Shown here in pieces: positions 54,711 through 63,888 of a stretch of 64,000 nucleotides of DNA. The stretch comes from CAVPNY01 sp963706905. GTDB lineage: Bacteria > Chloroflexota > Anaerolineae > Anaerolineales > UBA4823. The stretch spans positions 1-64,000 of the forward strand of contig CAVPNY010000014.1 of NCBI GenBank assembly GCA_963706905.1. The letters run 5' to 3'. Positions within the stretch are counted from its first letter, which is position 1. The number at the start of each line of letters is the position of its first letter. The notes under the pieces are model-generated. The model was not told the DNA's origin. It worked only from the letters and a program-made list of their open reading frames with translations, and did not search any database. The translations under genes and the position numbers were made by a program.

Positions 54711-55706
54711 TCAGACCTCAGATTTAATAGCCTTAATTGATTGCAAACGTTCCAGGTCGCCCTGGACCTCCAAACCGGCATTGCGACCAGTTCCTTCGAA
54801 TAGCACTACCCCTTTCCTGGTCTCGAGGCGAGCCTCGACTATCCCTTGCAGGGTCTCATTGACGCGGATCCCCATCTCCACCCGTGTCGGTCCCAGGATG
54901 GCTCCGCTGGCGGCTCTCCTGGCGATCAGCTCCAGTTTGTGCTCTTTGTCCACGATCACCCAACGCACATGATCCGGCAGGATATCCAGCCTGTCGATCT
55001 CAGCCCCTGAATAGGTTGCAAATCGATATAATCTCCGCTCATGCCAGAGTCCAACAATAAAACCACGGAAGGCGCTTCCCATGAAAGGGATCACCGCTAC
55101 GGAGGCAGTCAGGCTGGTCCCCACGATGTCGAAGTGGTTGGATTGGAACCAGACCCACGCTGAAGGGAAGGACTGTCCCCAATCCTTCTCGATGTAGCCC
55201 CGGCCGGCTTCGAAATCGAGATGAACACCATCTATCCGTAAAGCCCCCTGGATAGGGTGGTCAAAGCTAAGCACTCCGTGATAGCACTCCATGCGCGGCA
55301 CCCATGCATACCATCCCATGATCCCGGGTGAACGCCAGCTCACCGGCCAAGGGATTGGATTCTCAAAGTGCAGCTGACCCTCGATAGAACCCGCCTCAGT
55401 TGCGACGTTCAGGTTGACCGCTCCACTGGTGAAACGGCTCTCGCCAATGCGGACCTCGAACTCGCGCTCTGAGGCCCAGAATTGCTCCAACGGGAAGCGG
55501 TGGTAAGCTGCGCTGCCTTCGTTGCCGTTCAGCACCTGGATAAACGCGTGGCCCTGTTCACCCAGGATCACACCTGGGATGATTGCGTATCGATGCCTCT
55601 CATCAGCGCTGATCAGCTTGAAATACCAGCCCTCGAAGTAGGGCGGTTTGACGCGATGGCCGTGGTACATCGCCGGGTTCAACGTTTTGTGCAAGTAATG
55701 TCTCAT
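54711..55706 (-). CDS. Tocopherol cyclase family protein
   Basis: 331 residues with the hallmark opening NPAMYHGHRVKPPYFEGWYF and the central GYIEKDWGQSFPSAWVWFQ, both characteristic of the Tocopherol_cycl family. Plant members close the chromanol ring of tocopherol; bacterial members of this beta-rich family have unknown substrates, probably lipidic. It lies 4 bp after the stop of an ABC exporter half-transporter gene, so it may modify or bind a lipid handled by that transporter. Confidence 0.83.
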   Translation of the reverse strand: MRHYLHKTLNPAMYHGHRVKPPYFEGWYFKLISADERHRYAIIPGVILGEQGHAFIQVLNGNEGSAAYHRFPLEQFWASEREFEVRIGESRFTSGAVNLNVATEAGSIEGQLHFENPIPWPVSWRSPGIMGWYAWVPRMECYHGVLSFDHPIQGALRIDGVHLDFEAGRGYIEKDWGQSFPSAWVWFQSNHFDIVGTSLTASVAVIPFMGSAFRGFIVGLWHERRLYRFATYSGAEIDRLDILPDHVRWVIVDKEHKLELIARRAASGAILGPTRVEMGIRVNETLQGIVEARLETRKGVVLFEGTGRNAGLEVQGDLERLQSIKAIKSEV

Positions 55707-55710
55707 CGTC

Positions 55711-57633
55711 TCATCTCAGCTCAAATTGGCCGGTGTAAAGCTGGTAGTAGCGCCCCTCTTGTTCGAGCAGATCGGCGTGGTCGCCGCGCTCGATGATCTC
55801 GCCGTTCTCCAGCACCAGGATGGCGTTGGCATTGCGTACCGTCGATAGGCGGTGGGCGATCACAAACACGGTGCGATCCATCATCAGGGCGTTCATGCCC
55901 GTCTCGATCAGCCGCTCGGTGCGGGTATCGATCGAGCTAGTCGCTTCGTCCAGGATCATCACCGGCGGGTCGGCGACGGCTGCCCGCGTGATCGCCAGCA
56001 GCTGGCGCTGGCCCTGCGAGAGGTTTATTCCATCGGCGGTGATCAGGGTCTGGTATCCCTGAGGCAGGCGCCGGATAAACGAATGCGCATTGACCAGCCT
56101 GGCTGCTTCAATGCACTCTTCATCTGTGGCATCCAGCCGGCCGTAGCGGATGTTGTCCAGGATGGTGCCGGAGAACAAGTGCGTATCCTGCAGGACCATA
56201 CCGAGGCTCTGGCGCAGATCTTCTTTGCGGATATGCTTGATCTCGATCCCATCGTAGGTGATGGATCCATCATCTACATCGTAGAAGCGGTTAATCAGAT
56301 TGGCGATGGTCGTTTTTCCAGCCCCGGTTGAGCCAACCAGGGCGATTTTCTGCCCCGGTTTAGCGAACAAGGACAGGTTGTGCAAGACGGTTTTCTCGAG
56401 CTCGTAGCCAAAATCAACCTCTTTGAAACGCACGTCTCCCTTTAATTCAACCAGATGGATCGAGCCATCCGGCTGAGGCACCTTCCAGGCCCAGTGGCTG
56501 GGATGCGCCCCGTTACCGCTCATTACCAGAGAGCCATCCTCCAGCTTTTTGACGCCCACCAGGGTCACATCCCCGCTGTCGACTTCCGGCTGCTGGTCCA
56601 TCACCTGAAAAACCCGCTCTGCCCCGGCCATAGCTGCCAGGACGTTGTTCAGCTGGCTGGTGATTTGCTGCACTGGAAAACCCACCTGGCGCGAGAGCTG
56701 CAAAAATGCCGCCAGGGAGCCAATATCGAAGCCAGTTAGCACTGCCAGGATCCCGCCGAACAACGCTGTAATTGCATACGAAATATTGTTCAGGTTTGCC
56801 ATGATCGGCATCACGACCCCGGCGTAAAAATTTGCCTGGTAGGCGGACTGGCGGTAGGCTTCATTGCGCTGCTTGAACTCGGTGATGGCCTCGTCTTCAT
56901 GGGTGAAGACTTTAACCACCTTGAGCCCATCCACCATTTCCTCGATATAGCCGTTCAGGCTGCCCAGATTCTTCTGCTGGTCTTTGAAATACTTACCGCT
57001 CTTCCCGGCCAGCTTCGCAGAAATAAAGAACATGGCGATCAGCACCGCGAAGGTGATCAGGAAGAGGGCAGGGCTGAGCACCAACATCATGATCACCGCC
57101 CCTACAAAGTTGAGGGTGCTTGATACGAGCTGGACCAGGCTTTGCTCCAGAGCCATCTGCACGTTGTCCAGGTCATTGGTATAGCGGCTCATCAGATCGC
57201 CGTGGGTATTCGTATCGAAATACTTTAGCGGCAGGCTCTGCATTTTGACGAACAGGTCCCGGCGCAGCGTATTGGTGGTTTTCTGGGCGACCTCGATCAT
57301 CAAGCGGCTCTGCAGGTAAGCCGCAGCCGAACCGACCAGGTAGATGCCCCCCAGGATCAGCAGGGCCTCCGCCAGGCCTTCGAAATCGCCCGGAATGATG
57401 TAATTGTTGATCAGCGGCTTGAGAAAATAACTGCCAGCCAGCATGCTGAAGGTACTGATCAGCATCAGAAAAAAAACGAAGATCAGGATCAGCTTCTTGT
57501 AACGCAGGTACATGAGCAGGCGCAGCAAGATCTTGCGCGCTTCTTTTGGGCGTTCCATCGCCATTGGCATCCCGTGCCCGCGCGGCCCGGGCGGGCGCAT
57601 CTCGCGTTGGCTTTGCCTGCGTCTCTCATCCAT
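55711..57633 (-). CDS. ABC exporter half-transporter with canonical ATPase site
   Basis: 640 residues: six membrane helices (about residues 40-340) and an ATPase with Walker A ALVGSTGAGKTTIANL, signature INLSQGQRQLLAI and Walker B VMILDEATSSIDTR (catalytic Glu present). About 45 extra residues (GNGAHPSHWAWKVPQPDGS) lie between the two domains, a known feature of this branch. The start overlaps the stop of the partner by 8 bp. The pair resembles TM287/288- or BmrCD-type heterodimeric exporters. Confidence 0.9.
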   Translation of the reverse strand: MDERRRQSQREMRPPGPRGHGMPMAMERPKEARKILLRLLMYLRYKKLILIFVFFLMLISTFSMLAGSYFLKPLINNYIIPGDFEGLAEALLILGGIYLVGSAAAYLQSRLMIEVAQKTTNTLRRDLFVKMQSLPLKYFDTNTHGDLMSRYTNDLDNVQMALEQSLVQLVSSTLNFVGAVIMMLVLSPALFLITFAVLIAMFFISAKLAGKSGKYFKDQQKNLGSLNGYIEEMVDGLKVVKVFTHEDEAITEFKQRNEAYRQSAYQANFYAGVVMPIMANLNNISYAITALFGGILAVLTGFDIGSLAAFLQLSRQVGFPVQQITSQLNNVLAAMAGAERVFQVMDQQPEVDSGDVTLVGVKKLEDGSLVMSGNGAHPSHWAWKVPQPDGSIHLVELKGDVRFKEVDFGYELEKTVLHNLSLFAKPGQKIALVGSTGAGKTTIANLINRFYDVDDGSITYDGIEIKHIRKEDLRQSLGMVLQDTHLFSGTILDNIRYGRLDATDEECIEAARLVNAHSFIRRLPQGYQTLITADGINLSQGQRQLLAITRAAVADPPVMILDEATSSIDTRTERLIETGMNALMMDRTVFVIAHRLSTVRNANAILVLENGEIIERGDHADLLEQEGRYYQLYTGQFELR

Positions 57634-59380
57634 AGATCATGGCTCCTTCCTGCTGGGAGTCATTGATCTCTTGATAGATCTGATTCGTTTCGATCAGCTC
57701 CTGATGAGTCCCAATCCCGGCGATCTCACCGTCATCCAGGACGATAATTTGGTCCGCCTCCCGTACTGAGCTGATGCGCTGAGCGATAATAAAGATGGTG
57801 GTCTCGGCCAGGTTGTGATAGAACGCCGACCGCATCTTCGCTTCCGTGCCCGTATCAACCGCGCTGGTGCTGTCATCCAGGATCAGGATGGCTGGTTTCT
57901 TCAGCATTGCCCGGGCGATACACAGGCGCTGCTTTTGCCCGCCGGACACATTCACCCCTCCCTGCCCGAGCTGGGTGTCATAGCCGTCCGGGAACCCCAT
58001 GATAAATTCGTGCGCCTGGGCAACCTGGCAGGCTGTCTCGATCTCCGCCTGGGTGGCATCGGGGTTCCCCCACCTCAGGTTTTCCCGGATCGTTCCCGAA
58101 AACAAGGTGTTCTGCTGCAACACCACCCCAATTTTGTCGCGCAGCGCTTCCAGCAGGTAATCGCGCACATCCACATCGTCCACCAGCACCGCTCCCCCGG
58201 TGACATCGTACAGGCGCGGGATCAGGTGCACCAGAGTGGATTTCCCTGTACCGGTGCCCCCGACCAGGCTGATCACCTGCCCCGGCTGGGCGGTGAAGCT
58301 GATATCCGAGAGTACATCTTCTCCGCTACCGCTCTGGTTGTACTTGAAGGAGACGCTTCTGAACTCCACTTTCCCGGGCCGGTGGCTGGCTGCCAGCGAC
58401 TCTGCTAATCCGGGTTGGGTGCTGTCGAGGATGTCGATCTGTGATTCCAGCACTTCCACCACCCGCTTCCCGCTGGCCTGAGCGCGGGCGCTCATCATGA
58501 TCACCATCGAGATCATCATCACGCTCATTAAGATCATGGTGATATAGCTGATAAAGCTGATCAGCTCTCCCGCCCCCAGGGTGCCAACATACACCATCTG
58601 CCCGCCCAGCCAGATAATCGCCAGGGTGGCGCCGTTCATCACCAGCATCATCAGCGGCATGATCAAAATGGCGATGCTGACGGCGCGGATGCCGGCCGTC
58701 GTCAGCTCGTCGTTGGCCTTCCCGAATTTCTGGATCTCAAAATCAGCTCGCACAAAAGACTTCACCACTCGAATGCCGATCAGGTTCTCCTGCAAGGCGT
58801 TATTGAGCGCGTCGATCTTTTCTTGCACGATGGAAAAACGCGGGATCGCCATTCTCATGATCACCAGGATGCCCGCGGCGAGCAGAGGAATGGCGATCGC
58901 CAGCACGATGGACAGCTCAGCGTTGATGCTGTAGGCCAGGAAGAAGGCGATCACCAACATCAGCGGGGCGCGCAGCAGCAGCCGCAGGATCATCATCACC
59001 GTGATTTGCAGGTTGTTGACGTCATTGGTCAGGCGGGTGATCAGGGAGGCCGTGCTGAAGCGGTCGATGTTCTGGAAGGAAAACGCCTGCACCTTTTCAA
59101 ACAGACCATTGCGCAGGTTTTTGCTGAACCCGGTGCTGGTCAGGGTAGTATAGTGCATGTTAAGGATCCCCAACCCGATGGCGGCCAGGGCCAGCAAAAT
59201 CATGTACACGCCAATCTGGGCGATGTAGCGGATATCTTTACCCGGGATGCCCACGTCGATTATCTTAGCCATCAGCAGGGGCATGCTCAGCTCGCACAGC
59301 ACTTCTACCAAAACTACAAACGGGATGATTCCCAGGTATTTCTTGTATTCCCCCACGTAATTAAATAACCGCTTGATCAA
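57626..59380 (-). CDS. ABC exporter half-transporter with degenerate ATPase site
   Basis: 584 residues: a six-helix membrane domain and an ATPase with Walker A LVGGTGTGKSTLVHL, signature VNVSGGQKQRLCI and a Walker B that reads AILILDDSTSAVDTG, so the catalytic Glu is Asp. One degenerate and one canonical site is the normal pattern of heterodimeric exporters, and the partner gene follows directly. Transport of a drug or lipid is likely. It is the first gene of an operon that ends with the tocopherol-cyclase-family protein. Confidence 0.9.
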   Translation of the reverse strand: MIKRLFNYVGEYKKYLGIIPFVVLVEVLCELSMPLLMAKIIDVGIPGKDIRYIAQIGVYMILLALAAIGLGILNMHYTTLTSTGFSKNLRNGLFEKVQAFSFQNIDRFSTASLITRLTNDVNNLQITVMMILRLLLRAPLMLVIAFFLAYSINAELSIVLAIAIPLLAAGILVIMRMAIPRFSIVQEKIDALNNALQENLIGIRVVKSFVRADFEIQKFGKANDELTTAGIRAVSIAILIMPLMMLVMNGATLAIIWLGGQMVYVGTLGAGELISFISYITMILMSVMMISMVIMMSARAQASGKRVVEVLESQIDILDSTQPGLAESLAASHRPGKVEFRSVSFKYNQSGSGEDVLSDISFTAQPGQVISLVGGTGTGKSTLVHLIPRLYDVTGGAVLVDDVDVRDYLLEALRDKIGVVLQQNTLFSGTIRENLRWGNPDATQAEIETACQVAQAHEFIMGFPDGYDTQLGQGGVNVSGGQKQRLCIARAMLKKPAILILDDSTSAVDTGTEAKMRSAFYHNLAETTIFIIAQRISSVREADQIIVLDDGEIAGIGTHQELIETNQIYQEINDSQQEGAMIYG

Positions 59381-59429
59381 TGCGCGCCTCCATGAATGCG
59401 GCTCTATTCTAATCCGGATTCATGAATGT

Positions 59430-59472
59430 GAAGGGGTTAGTTGGGCGGCGCTGCCGCCCAACTAACCCCTTC
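59430..59472 (-). promoter_or_regulatory. 20-bp perfect stem-loop in the leader of the ABC exporter operon
   Basis: A perfect 20-bp stem (GAAGGGGTTAGTTGGGCGGC and its complement) with the 3-base loop GCT lies 49 bp upstream of the exporter start. A 10-bp palindrome AATCCGGATT sits at 59411-59420, between stem and gene. The stem could end transcription from upstream or control the operon; no long T-run follows on the minus strand. Confidence 0.6.
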
Positions 59473-59498
59473 TAAATGTTTCTTGTCTCCCAGCACAA

Positions 59499-59629
59499 TT
59501 ATTCAGGATTGCGCACTGCCAGGGGCAGGAAGAACTGATCCCCTGGTGCATACTTCTCCACGCGGTGATTTTCTAAATCCACCATGAATCTCGTATCGGA
59601 GGTTTCTGGTTCTCATCAGCCTGCTCTAT
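59499..59629 (-). pseudogene. Possible remnant of a small gene
   Basis: A strong AAAGGAGG motif (59641-59648) is followed by an ATA where a start would be expected, then codons reading EQADENQKPPIRDS; after a one-base shift the frame continues FMVDLENHRVEKYAPGDQFF to a TAA at 59499-59501. This looks like a small gene of about 50 codons with a damaged start and a frameshift. The remaining stretch to 59925 shows no gene; it is AT-rich with a phrase (GGCAAGGCTCGAAATGACAT) of the kind seen in dispersed bacterial repeats. Confidence 0.3.
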
Positions 59630-59925
59630 GGTGGTGCCCACCTCCTTTCAACCCCTCCCGGTTAACAATAAAAACCAGCCCCTTGTCTGAGCTGGTGAGA
59701 TTGTTGACTCCCTAAGATTTCACCTCAATAACAGGAGAAACCATCCAAATTCCAAATTGAGATAGCATAACAAAATTTGAGAGTCAAAATAATGCGCATA
59801 CTACTAAGCGCGTTCTGTGCGCCGGGAAATCACCTCATACGCTATTTGGTTTGCCCGCGTTTCAGGGATTTCTCGCTGCCCCTTCGTTCCTCAAACGGCC
59901 CTCAGGGCAAGGCTCGAAATGACAT

Positions 59926-60276
59926 TTACTCCGAACAATTCGGGCTGTGCATTAATGCCTTATTGCGAATTCTGGAAACTAGCTCAATCCTATCTTCGAT
60001 GTCTTCTCCAAAAACAAAGCATGGAGTAGACATATGAAAGTAGAATCGTCCAAGAATCTGGTGGAAAAGAGTAATTCTTTTTGCCAGCACTAGAGTACTA
60101 CTGTAAAAATATTGCTTTCGATCGATCACTCCAATGACTCAGTCCATGGGATCGATACCTTGAATAAGATTAAATACGAGATAGTTATTCCTGTTTCTGT
60201 CAGCCAGATTGTTGGAAGGTAGCTGATCAACAGCCCACCAATCATCCAACCGAAAAGAATCTGGATATTCTTCCAT
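59926..60276 (-). pseudogene. Third ORF of the nucleotidyltransferase locus, interrupted by TGA
   Basis: ATG 60274-60276 lies 3 bp after the nucleotidyltransferase stop. 45 codons (starting MEEYPDSFRLDDWWAVDQLP) end in a TGA at 60139-60141. The same frame then stays open for another 70 codons and ends SRIRNKALMHSPNCSE. Without the TGA the product would have 116 residues. RNKALMH fits the Rx4-6H motif of HEPN ribonucleases, but the similarity is limited to this short pattern. A nonsense mutation, a base-call error (TGG to TGA) or two separate ORFs are all possible. Confidence 0.4.
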
Positions 60277-60279
60277 GGG

Positions 60280-60720
60280 TTATTCCAGGTTCTCGAGGTC
60301 TGCCAGATCCTGGAGTCTACCTGATGCCCTCTTTGATTTCTTCAAACTCTCTAAATCAATAAATGAGAGCATCACCCCATCAATTTCTTCATTGACTTTG
60401 CTGGCATAACAGGCTTCAAACTCGACCCCTGGCAATCCCATGATCAGGTCAATTCGGTTGGGGGCATACCCCAATTGGATGATTGTATCTGTTTCCAGAA
60501 AATCCTCTGCCTTGAGCCCCAATGATTCAAACCCAAATTCAATTAATGTTTTTACTACTCTTGTGGCATTGTCCGGATTGATCCATACCCACAATTCGAT
60601 ATTTTTTGTGTAGTGTGGATACCCATGATATGCAACTGCGTATCCCCCGACAATCAGATAATGAACCTCATTATCGTTTAATAACTGAAAGAACTCTCTG
60701 AAATCGGGGTTGAGGATCAT
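60280..60720 (-). CDS. Nucleotidyltransferase, AbiEii/MNT-like, with degenerate DxD
   Basis: About 146 residues from ATG 60718-60720 (MILNPDFREFFQLLNDNEVH); a few codons further upstream are possible. The fold signature VHYLIVGGYAVAYHGYPHYT is typical of small toxin-antitoxin-type nucleotidyltransferases, but the next motif, usually TKDIDLW with the two metal-binding Asp, reads TKNIELW. Both Asp are replaced, so catalysis is doubtful. The gene overlaps the upstream 65-residue ORF by about 50 bp and is followed 3 bp later by a third ORF. A toxin-antitoxin or defence role is inferred from gene type only. Confidence 0.72.
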   Translation of the reverse strand: MILNPDFREFFQLLNDNEVHYLIVGGYAVAYHGYPHYTKNIELWVWINPDNATRVVKTLIEFGFESLGLKAEDFLETDTIIQLGYAPNRIDLIMGLPGVEFEACYASKVNEEIDGVMLSFIDLESLKKSKRASGRLQDLADLENLE

Positions 60721-60868
60721 ATTTCCAGGCATGGTATTCGTCCCGGATCTGCTCCAGGGCTGCCAGGCGCTGCTCAGTCGTCTGGCTTTGCCAGTACTCA
60801 AAATCAGATTTCTGCTCACTTAGCGTTGATTTGGTATAGGTTTTGACAATACTTCTTTGTGCATTCAT
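60671..60868 (-). CDS. Small protein upstream of the nucleotidyltransferase
   Basis: 65 residues from ATG 60866-60868 (MNAQRSIVKTYTKSTLSEQK). The central DFEYWQSQTTEQRLAALEQI, followed by R(x)8-type basic tail FQRVLSVIKR, is the pattern of the small helical proteins that often precede AbiEii-like nucleotidyltransferases. The 3' end overlaps the nucleotidyltransferase start in another frame by about 50 bp, which is typical for toxin-antitoxin pairs. Function is inferred from that linkage. Confidence 0.7.
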   Translation of the reverse strand: MNAQRSIVKTYTKSTLSEQKSDFEYWQSQTTEQRLAALEQIRDEYHAWKYDPQPRFQRVLSVIKR

Positions 60869-60968
60869 GTAAGACCACCTTCCGAAATAAAACCCGTCAC
60901 CGTGAATATGATACCATCGAAAATACATTCATGAATTTGGATGCCACTAATCCTGCAGGAGAACAGGC

Positions 60969-63405
60969 TCAATCTGTGCGGTAGCTCAGCAGGCGCAGGG
61001 CATTCAAGACCACCAGGATGGTGCTGCCTTCATGAAGCACCACCGCCCAGCCTAATTGGATCAATCCAATCACGGAGGCCGCTACCAGCAGGAGCATTAC
61101 CCCCAGCGAGAGGGCCAGGTTTTGCTGGATGATGCTCCGGCTGGCGCGGCTGAGACCCACCGCAAAGGGCAGCTTCCCCAGATCGTCAGCCATCAACGCC
61201 ACGTCAGCGGTTTCAAGAGCGACCGCCGTACCTGCGCCGCCCATGGCGATCCCGACGGTAGCCGCAGCCAGGGCTGGCGCGTCGTTGACGCCATCGCCGA
61301 TCATAGCCACTGCCCCATGTTCGCGCTGCAAGCGCTGGATCGTCTCTAGCTTCTGCTCGGGCAGCAGCCCGGCTTCCACATCGGTTACGCCTACTTGCTG
61401 GGCGATCTGGCGGGCAACCGCCTGGTTATCCCCGGTCAGCATCACCAGCTTCTTCACCCCCAGCGCTTGCAGGCGCTTGAGAATCTGGCTGACCTGCGGG
61501 CGGGCGACATCCGCCAGAGCCAGCACGCCCAGGAAGCTGCCGTTCCGACTGACTGCCATCGTGGTCTTGCCCCCGGCTTCCAGGCTCTCAACCGCCCGAA
61601 TGACCGCCGCATCCAGAGGTCGCCCGTCCTCCTCCTCGAACAACCTGAGCGTGCCAACCAGGACTGGCTGGCCGTCCACGATGGAACGCACCCCCCGCCC
61701 AGGCAGGTTCTCCAGCCTGCCAGCCTGCGGCAGGATCAGACTGCGTGCCTGTGCCGCGCGGGTGACCGCCTGCGCCAGGGGATGGCTGGAGTGCTGCTCG
61801 ACCGCGCCGGTGATGCGCAGCAGCTCGTTCTCCTCCACGCCGTCCAGGGTGACAATGTCCGTGACCTTGAACCTGCCTTCGGTCAGGGTGCCAGTTTTAT
61901 CAAAGGCCATCACCTGCAACGCGCCCAGGTTTTCCAGGTGCACGCCGCCCTTGATCAGCACGCCGTTGCGCGCAGCCTGGGCGATACCGGCCAGCACAGC
62001 CGCCGGCGCGCCGATCGCCAGGGCGCAGGGTGAAGCAGCCACCAACAGCAGCATGGCCCGGTAGAAGGATTCTGAGAAGGACAGCCAGCCGAAGAGGGGC
62101 GGGACGATGGCCACCAGCACCACCAGGACCAGCACCGCCGGGACAAATCTGGCAGTGAAACGCTGGGTGAACTGCTGGGTGGGGCTTTGCTGGCTCTGGG
62201 CTTCAGCCACCATCTGCATCACCCGGCTGAGGGTGGTGTCTTTCGACAGGCGGGTCACACCTACTTCAAGGGCGGCTTCCTGGTTGATCGTCCCGGCGTA
62301 AACCTCGTCAGTGGGGCGCTTCAGCACCGGGACCGATTCCCCGGTGATCGGGCTTTGATCCACGCTGCTCTCCCCCAGGCGCACCACGCCGTCTACCGGG
62401 ATGCGGTCGCCCGGACGGACGATGACCACATCCTGGAGCCGCAGCCGCTCAATCGGCTCTTCCTGGATGCGGTTCCCGCGGCGAACACGGGCAGTCCTGG
62501 GCATCAACTGTCCCAGAGCATTGACTGCCTGGCGGGCGCGGTCCAGGGCATACTGCTCGCCGGCGTGCCCCAGGCTGAACAGGAAGAGTAAAAAGGTGCC
62601 CTCCGCCCAATTACCCAACACCGCCGCCCCAGCGGCGGCTGCCAGCATGAGCACATCGGTGTCGAATTTCCCGCGCAGCAGGCTCGGCAGGGCATGCGTG
62701 GCAATATCGTACCCGCCGCATAAGTAAGCCAGCAGGTAAAAAATCAGGGCTATGTTGGCAGGTAGCCCGAAAGCCGTCTCACCGACCCAGCCGATCAGCA
62801 GGAACAGGCCGCACAGTCCGACCAGCAGCAGCGTCCAGCGTTCCTGCAGCCAGCGCGGTAGAACGGCCGGCGCGCGGCCGCGCTCGGCATCGACAGCCTC
62901 CTGTGCAGCAGCGAGGGGGAGTGGTCGTGAAGCGAGGGTAAGCGGCTGTGAAGCAAGGGGCAGCAGTCGCGCACCCAGGTGGCGGATCAGATCTTCAATC
63001 GTCTCGCGCCTCAGCTGCTCGGCATCATAGGCGACGAAGATTAACCCGGCGGCGTAGTTGACGGAGGCGTGCAGCATCCCCGGCAACCGTTCCAGCTCGC
63101 TGGCCAGGACGTCCGCTGCATCAGCCGAATCCAGGCCAACAAAGGCAATCGTCTCGTGGAGATGGCCGTTGCTCAGTTCGTAGCCAGCCTGACTGGCTAT
63201 GACGGTCGACAGCAGCCAGTGAGATCAGGTTTGGGTCGTAGTGGATACACAGGTCGATCGGATCATGCTCGACCTCCAGATGGGTTCTCACGATCCCCTT
63301 GTGGCTTTGCAACATGGCTTGCAGTGTGTCGATACAGGCGTCGCACTCGTCTTCAACATCAGGCAGCAAGATCGGGATAGCAATTTCTACAGTTTTCTCT
63401 GGCAT
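60969..63405 (-). CDS. P1B-type metal-transporting ATPase with SPC and HEGST motifs, frameshifted
   Basis: About 811 residues when repaired. The N-terminus (start 63403-63405) has a metal-binding-like domain with CDAC (ECDACIDTLQAMLQSHKGIV), the frame shifts near 63200 (Q then AGYELSNGHLHETIAF), and a second HMA-like domain without CxxC follows. The ATPase has TGESVP, the SPC motif in ASPCALAIGAPAA, phosphorylation site DKTGTLTEG, GDGVNDAPAL, and HEGST in the seventh helix. SPC with HEGxT marks the P1B-4 group (Co, Fe or Zn export). It is controlled by the adjacent ArsR gene. Confidence 0.85.
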
Positions 63406-63496
63406 TTCGATTTATTTAATCTCCCCGCCTTAAATAATGATCAGCACTAAGAACATGCTTGCGATCGGAGCAGATCTGCGCGCCAGCGCGGCCAGG

Positions 63497-63805
63497 CTAG
63501 GCATGACCGACATGATCCAGACCGCGTTGGAACAGCTCGGCGATATGCTCATCGTCCAGGCATACATACACCTGCCGGCCTAGCTTGCGGGAGCGCACCA
63601 CACGCTTATCCCGCAGGCCGCGCAGCTGGTGCGAGACAGCCGACTTGCTGATACCGAGGATCTGAACCAGGTCGCCGACATTCCTTTCGCCAACGCTCAG
63701 CGCGGCGATGAGACGCACCCGAGTGGGGTCGCTCAAAGATTCGAACAAACTGGCGATGCGTTGGGCGGTTTGTTCATCCAGACATGGGGCTGCAATGGTG
63801 TCCAT
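63497..63805 (-). CDS. ArsR/SmtB family metal-responsive repressor
   Basis: 102 residues. The winged helix NVGDLVQILGISKSAVSHQL with RGLRDKRVVRSRKLGRQVYV is the ArsR core; the C-terminal tail ends FQRGLDHVGHA with two His that could be metal ligands, while the classical CxC of ArsR is absent. It starts directly at a 19-bp inverted repeat that fits its own operator and precedes the P1B-4-type ATPase by 91 bp, so it is the likely repressor of that gene. Confidence 0.9.
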   Translation of the reverse strand: MDTIAAPCLDEQTAQRIASLFESLSDPTRVRLIAALSVGERNVGDLVQILGISKSAVSHQLRGLRDKRVVRSRKLGRQVYVCLDDEHIAELFQRGLDHVGHA

Positions 63806-63806
63806 A

Positions 63807-63850
63807 AAAATACTCCATAGTTGAATTGTTGTTCAACTATGGAGTATTTT
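63807..63850. promoter_or_regulatory. 19-bp inverted repeat, ArsR/SmtB operator
   Basis: Perfect arms of 19 bp (AAAATACTCCATAGTTGAA and its complement) with the 6-base centre TTGTTG, directly upstream of the arsR start codon. The inner TTGAA-N6-TTCAA has the shape of ArsR/SmtB family sites. Position over the start region suggests autorepression of arsR and, by operon, the metal ATPase. Confidence 0.8.
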
Positions 63851-63888
63851 ACCCGCACAGCCAGGCGCTGTCAAGACGGCCCGCCTGG

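Noticed and set aside
59777..60037. Plus-strand ORFs opposite the interrupted third frame of the nucleotidyltransferase locus
   Set aside because: They lack ribosome sites and contain intergenic-repeat-like sequence; the minus-strand frame has better context.
59926..60276. Selenocysteine at the internal TGA
   Set aside because: No selenoprotein family fits and no clear SECIS-like hairpin was noticed just after the TGA; mutation or base-call error is simpler.
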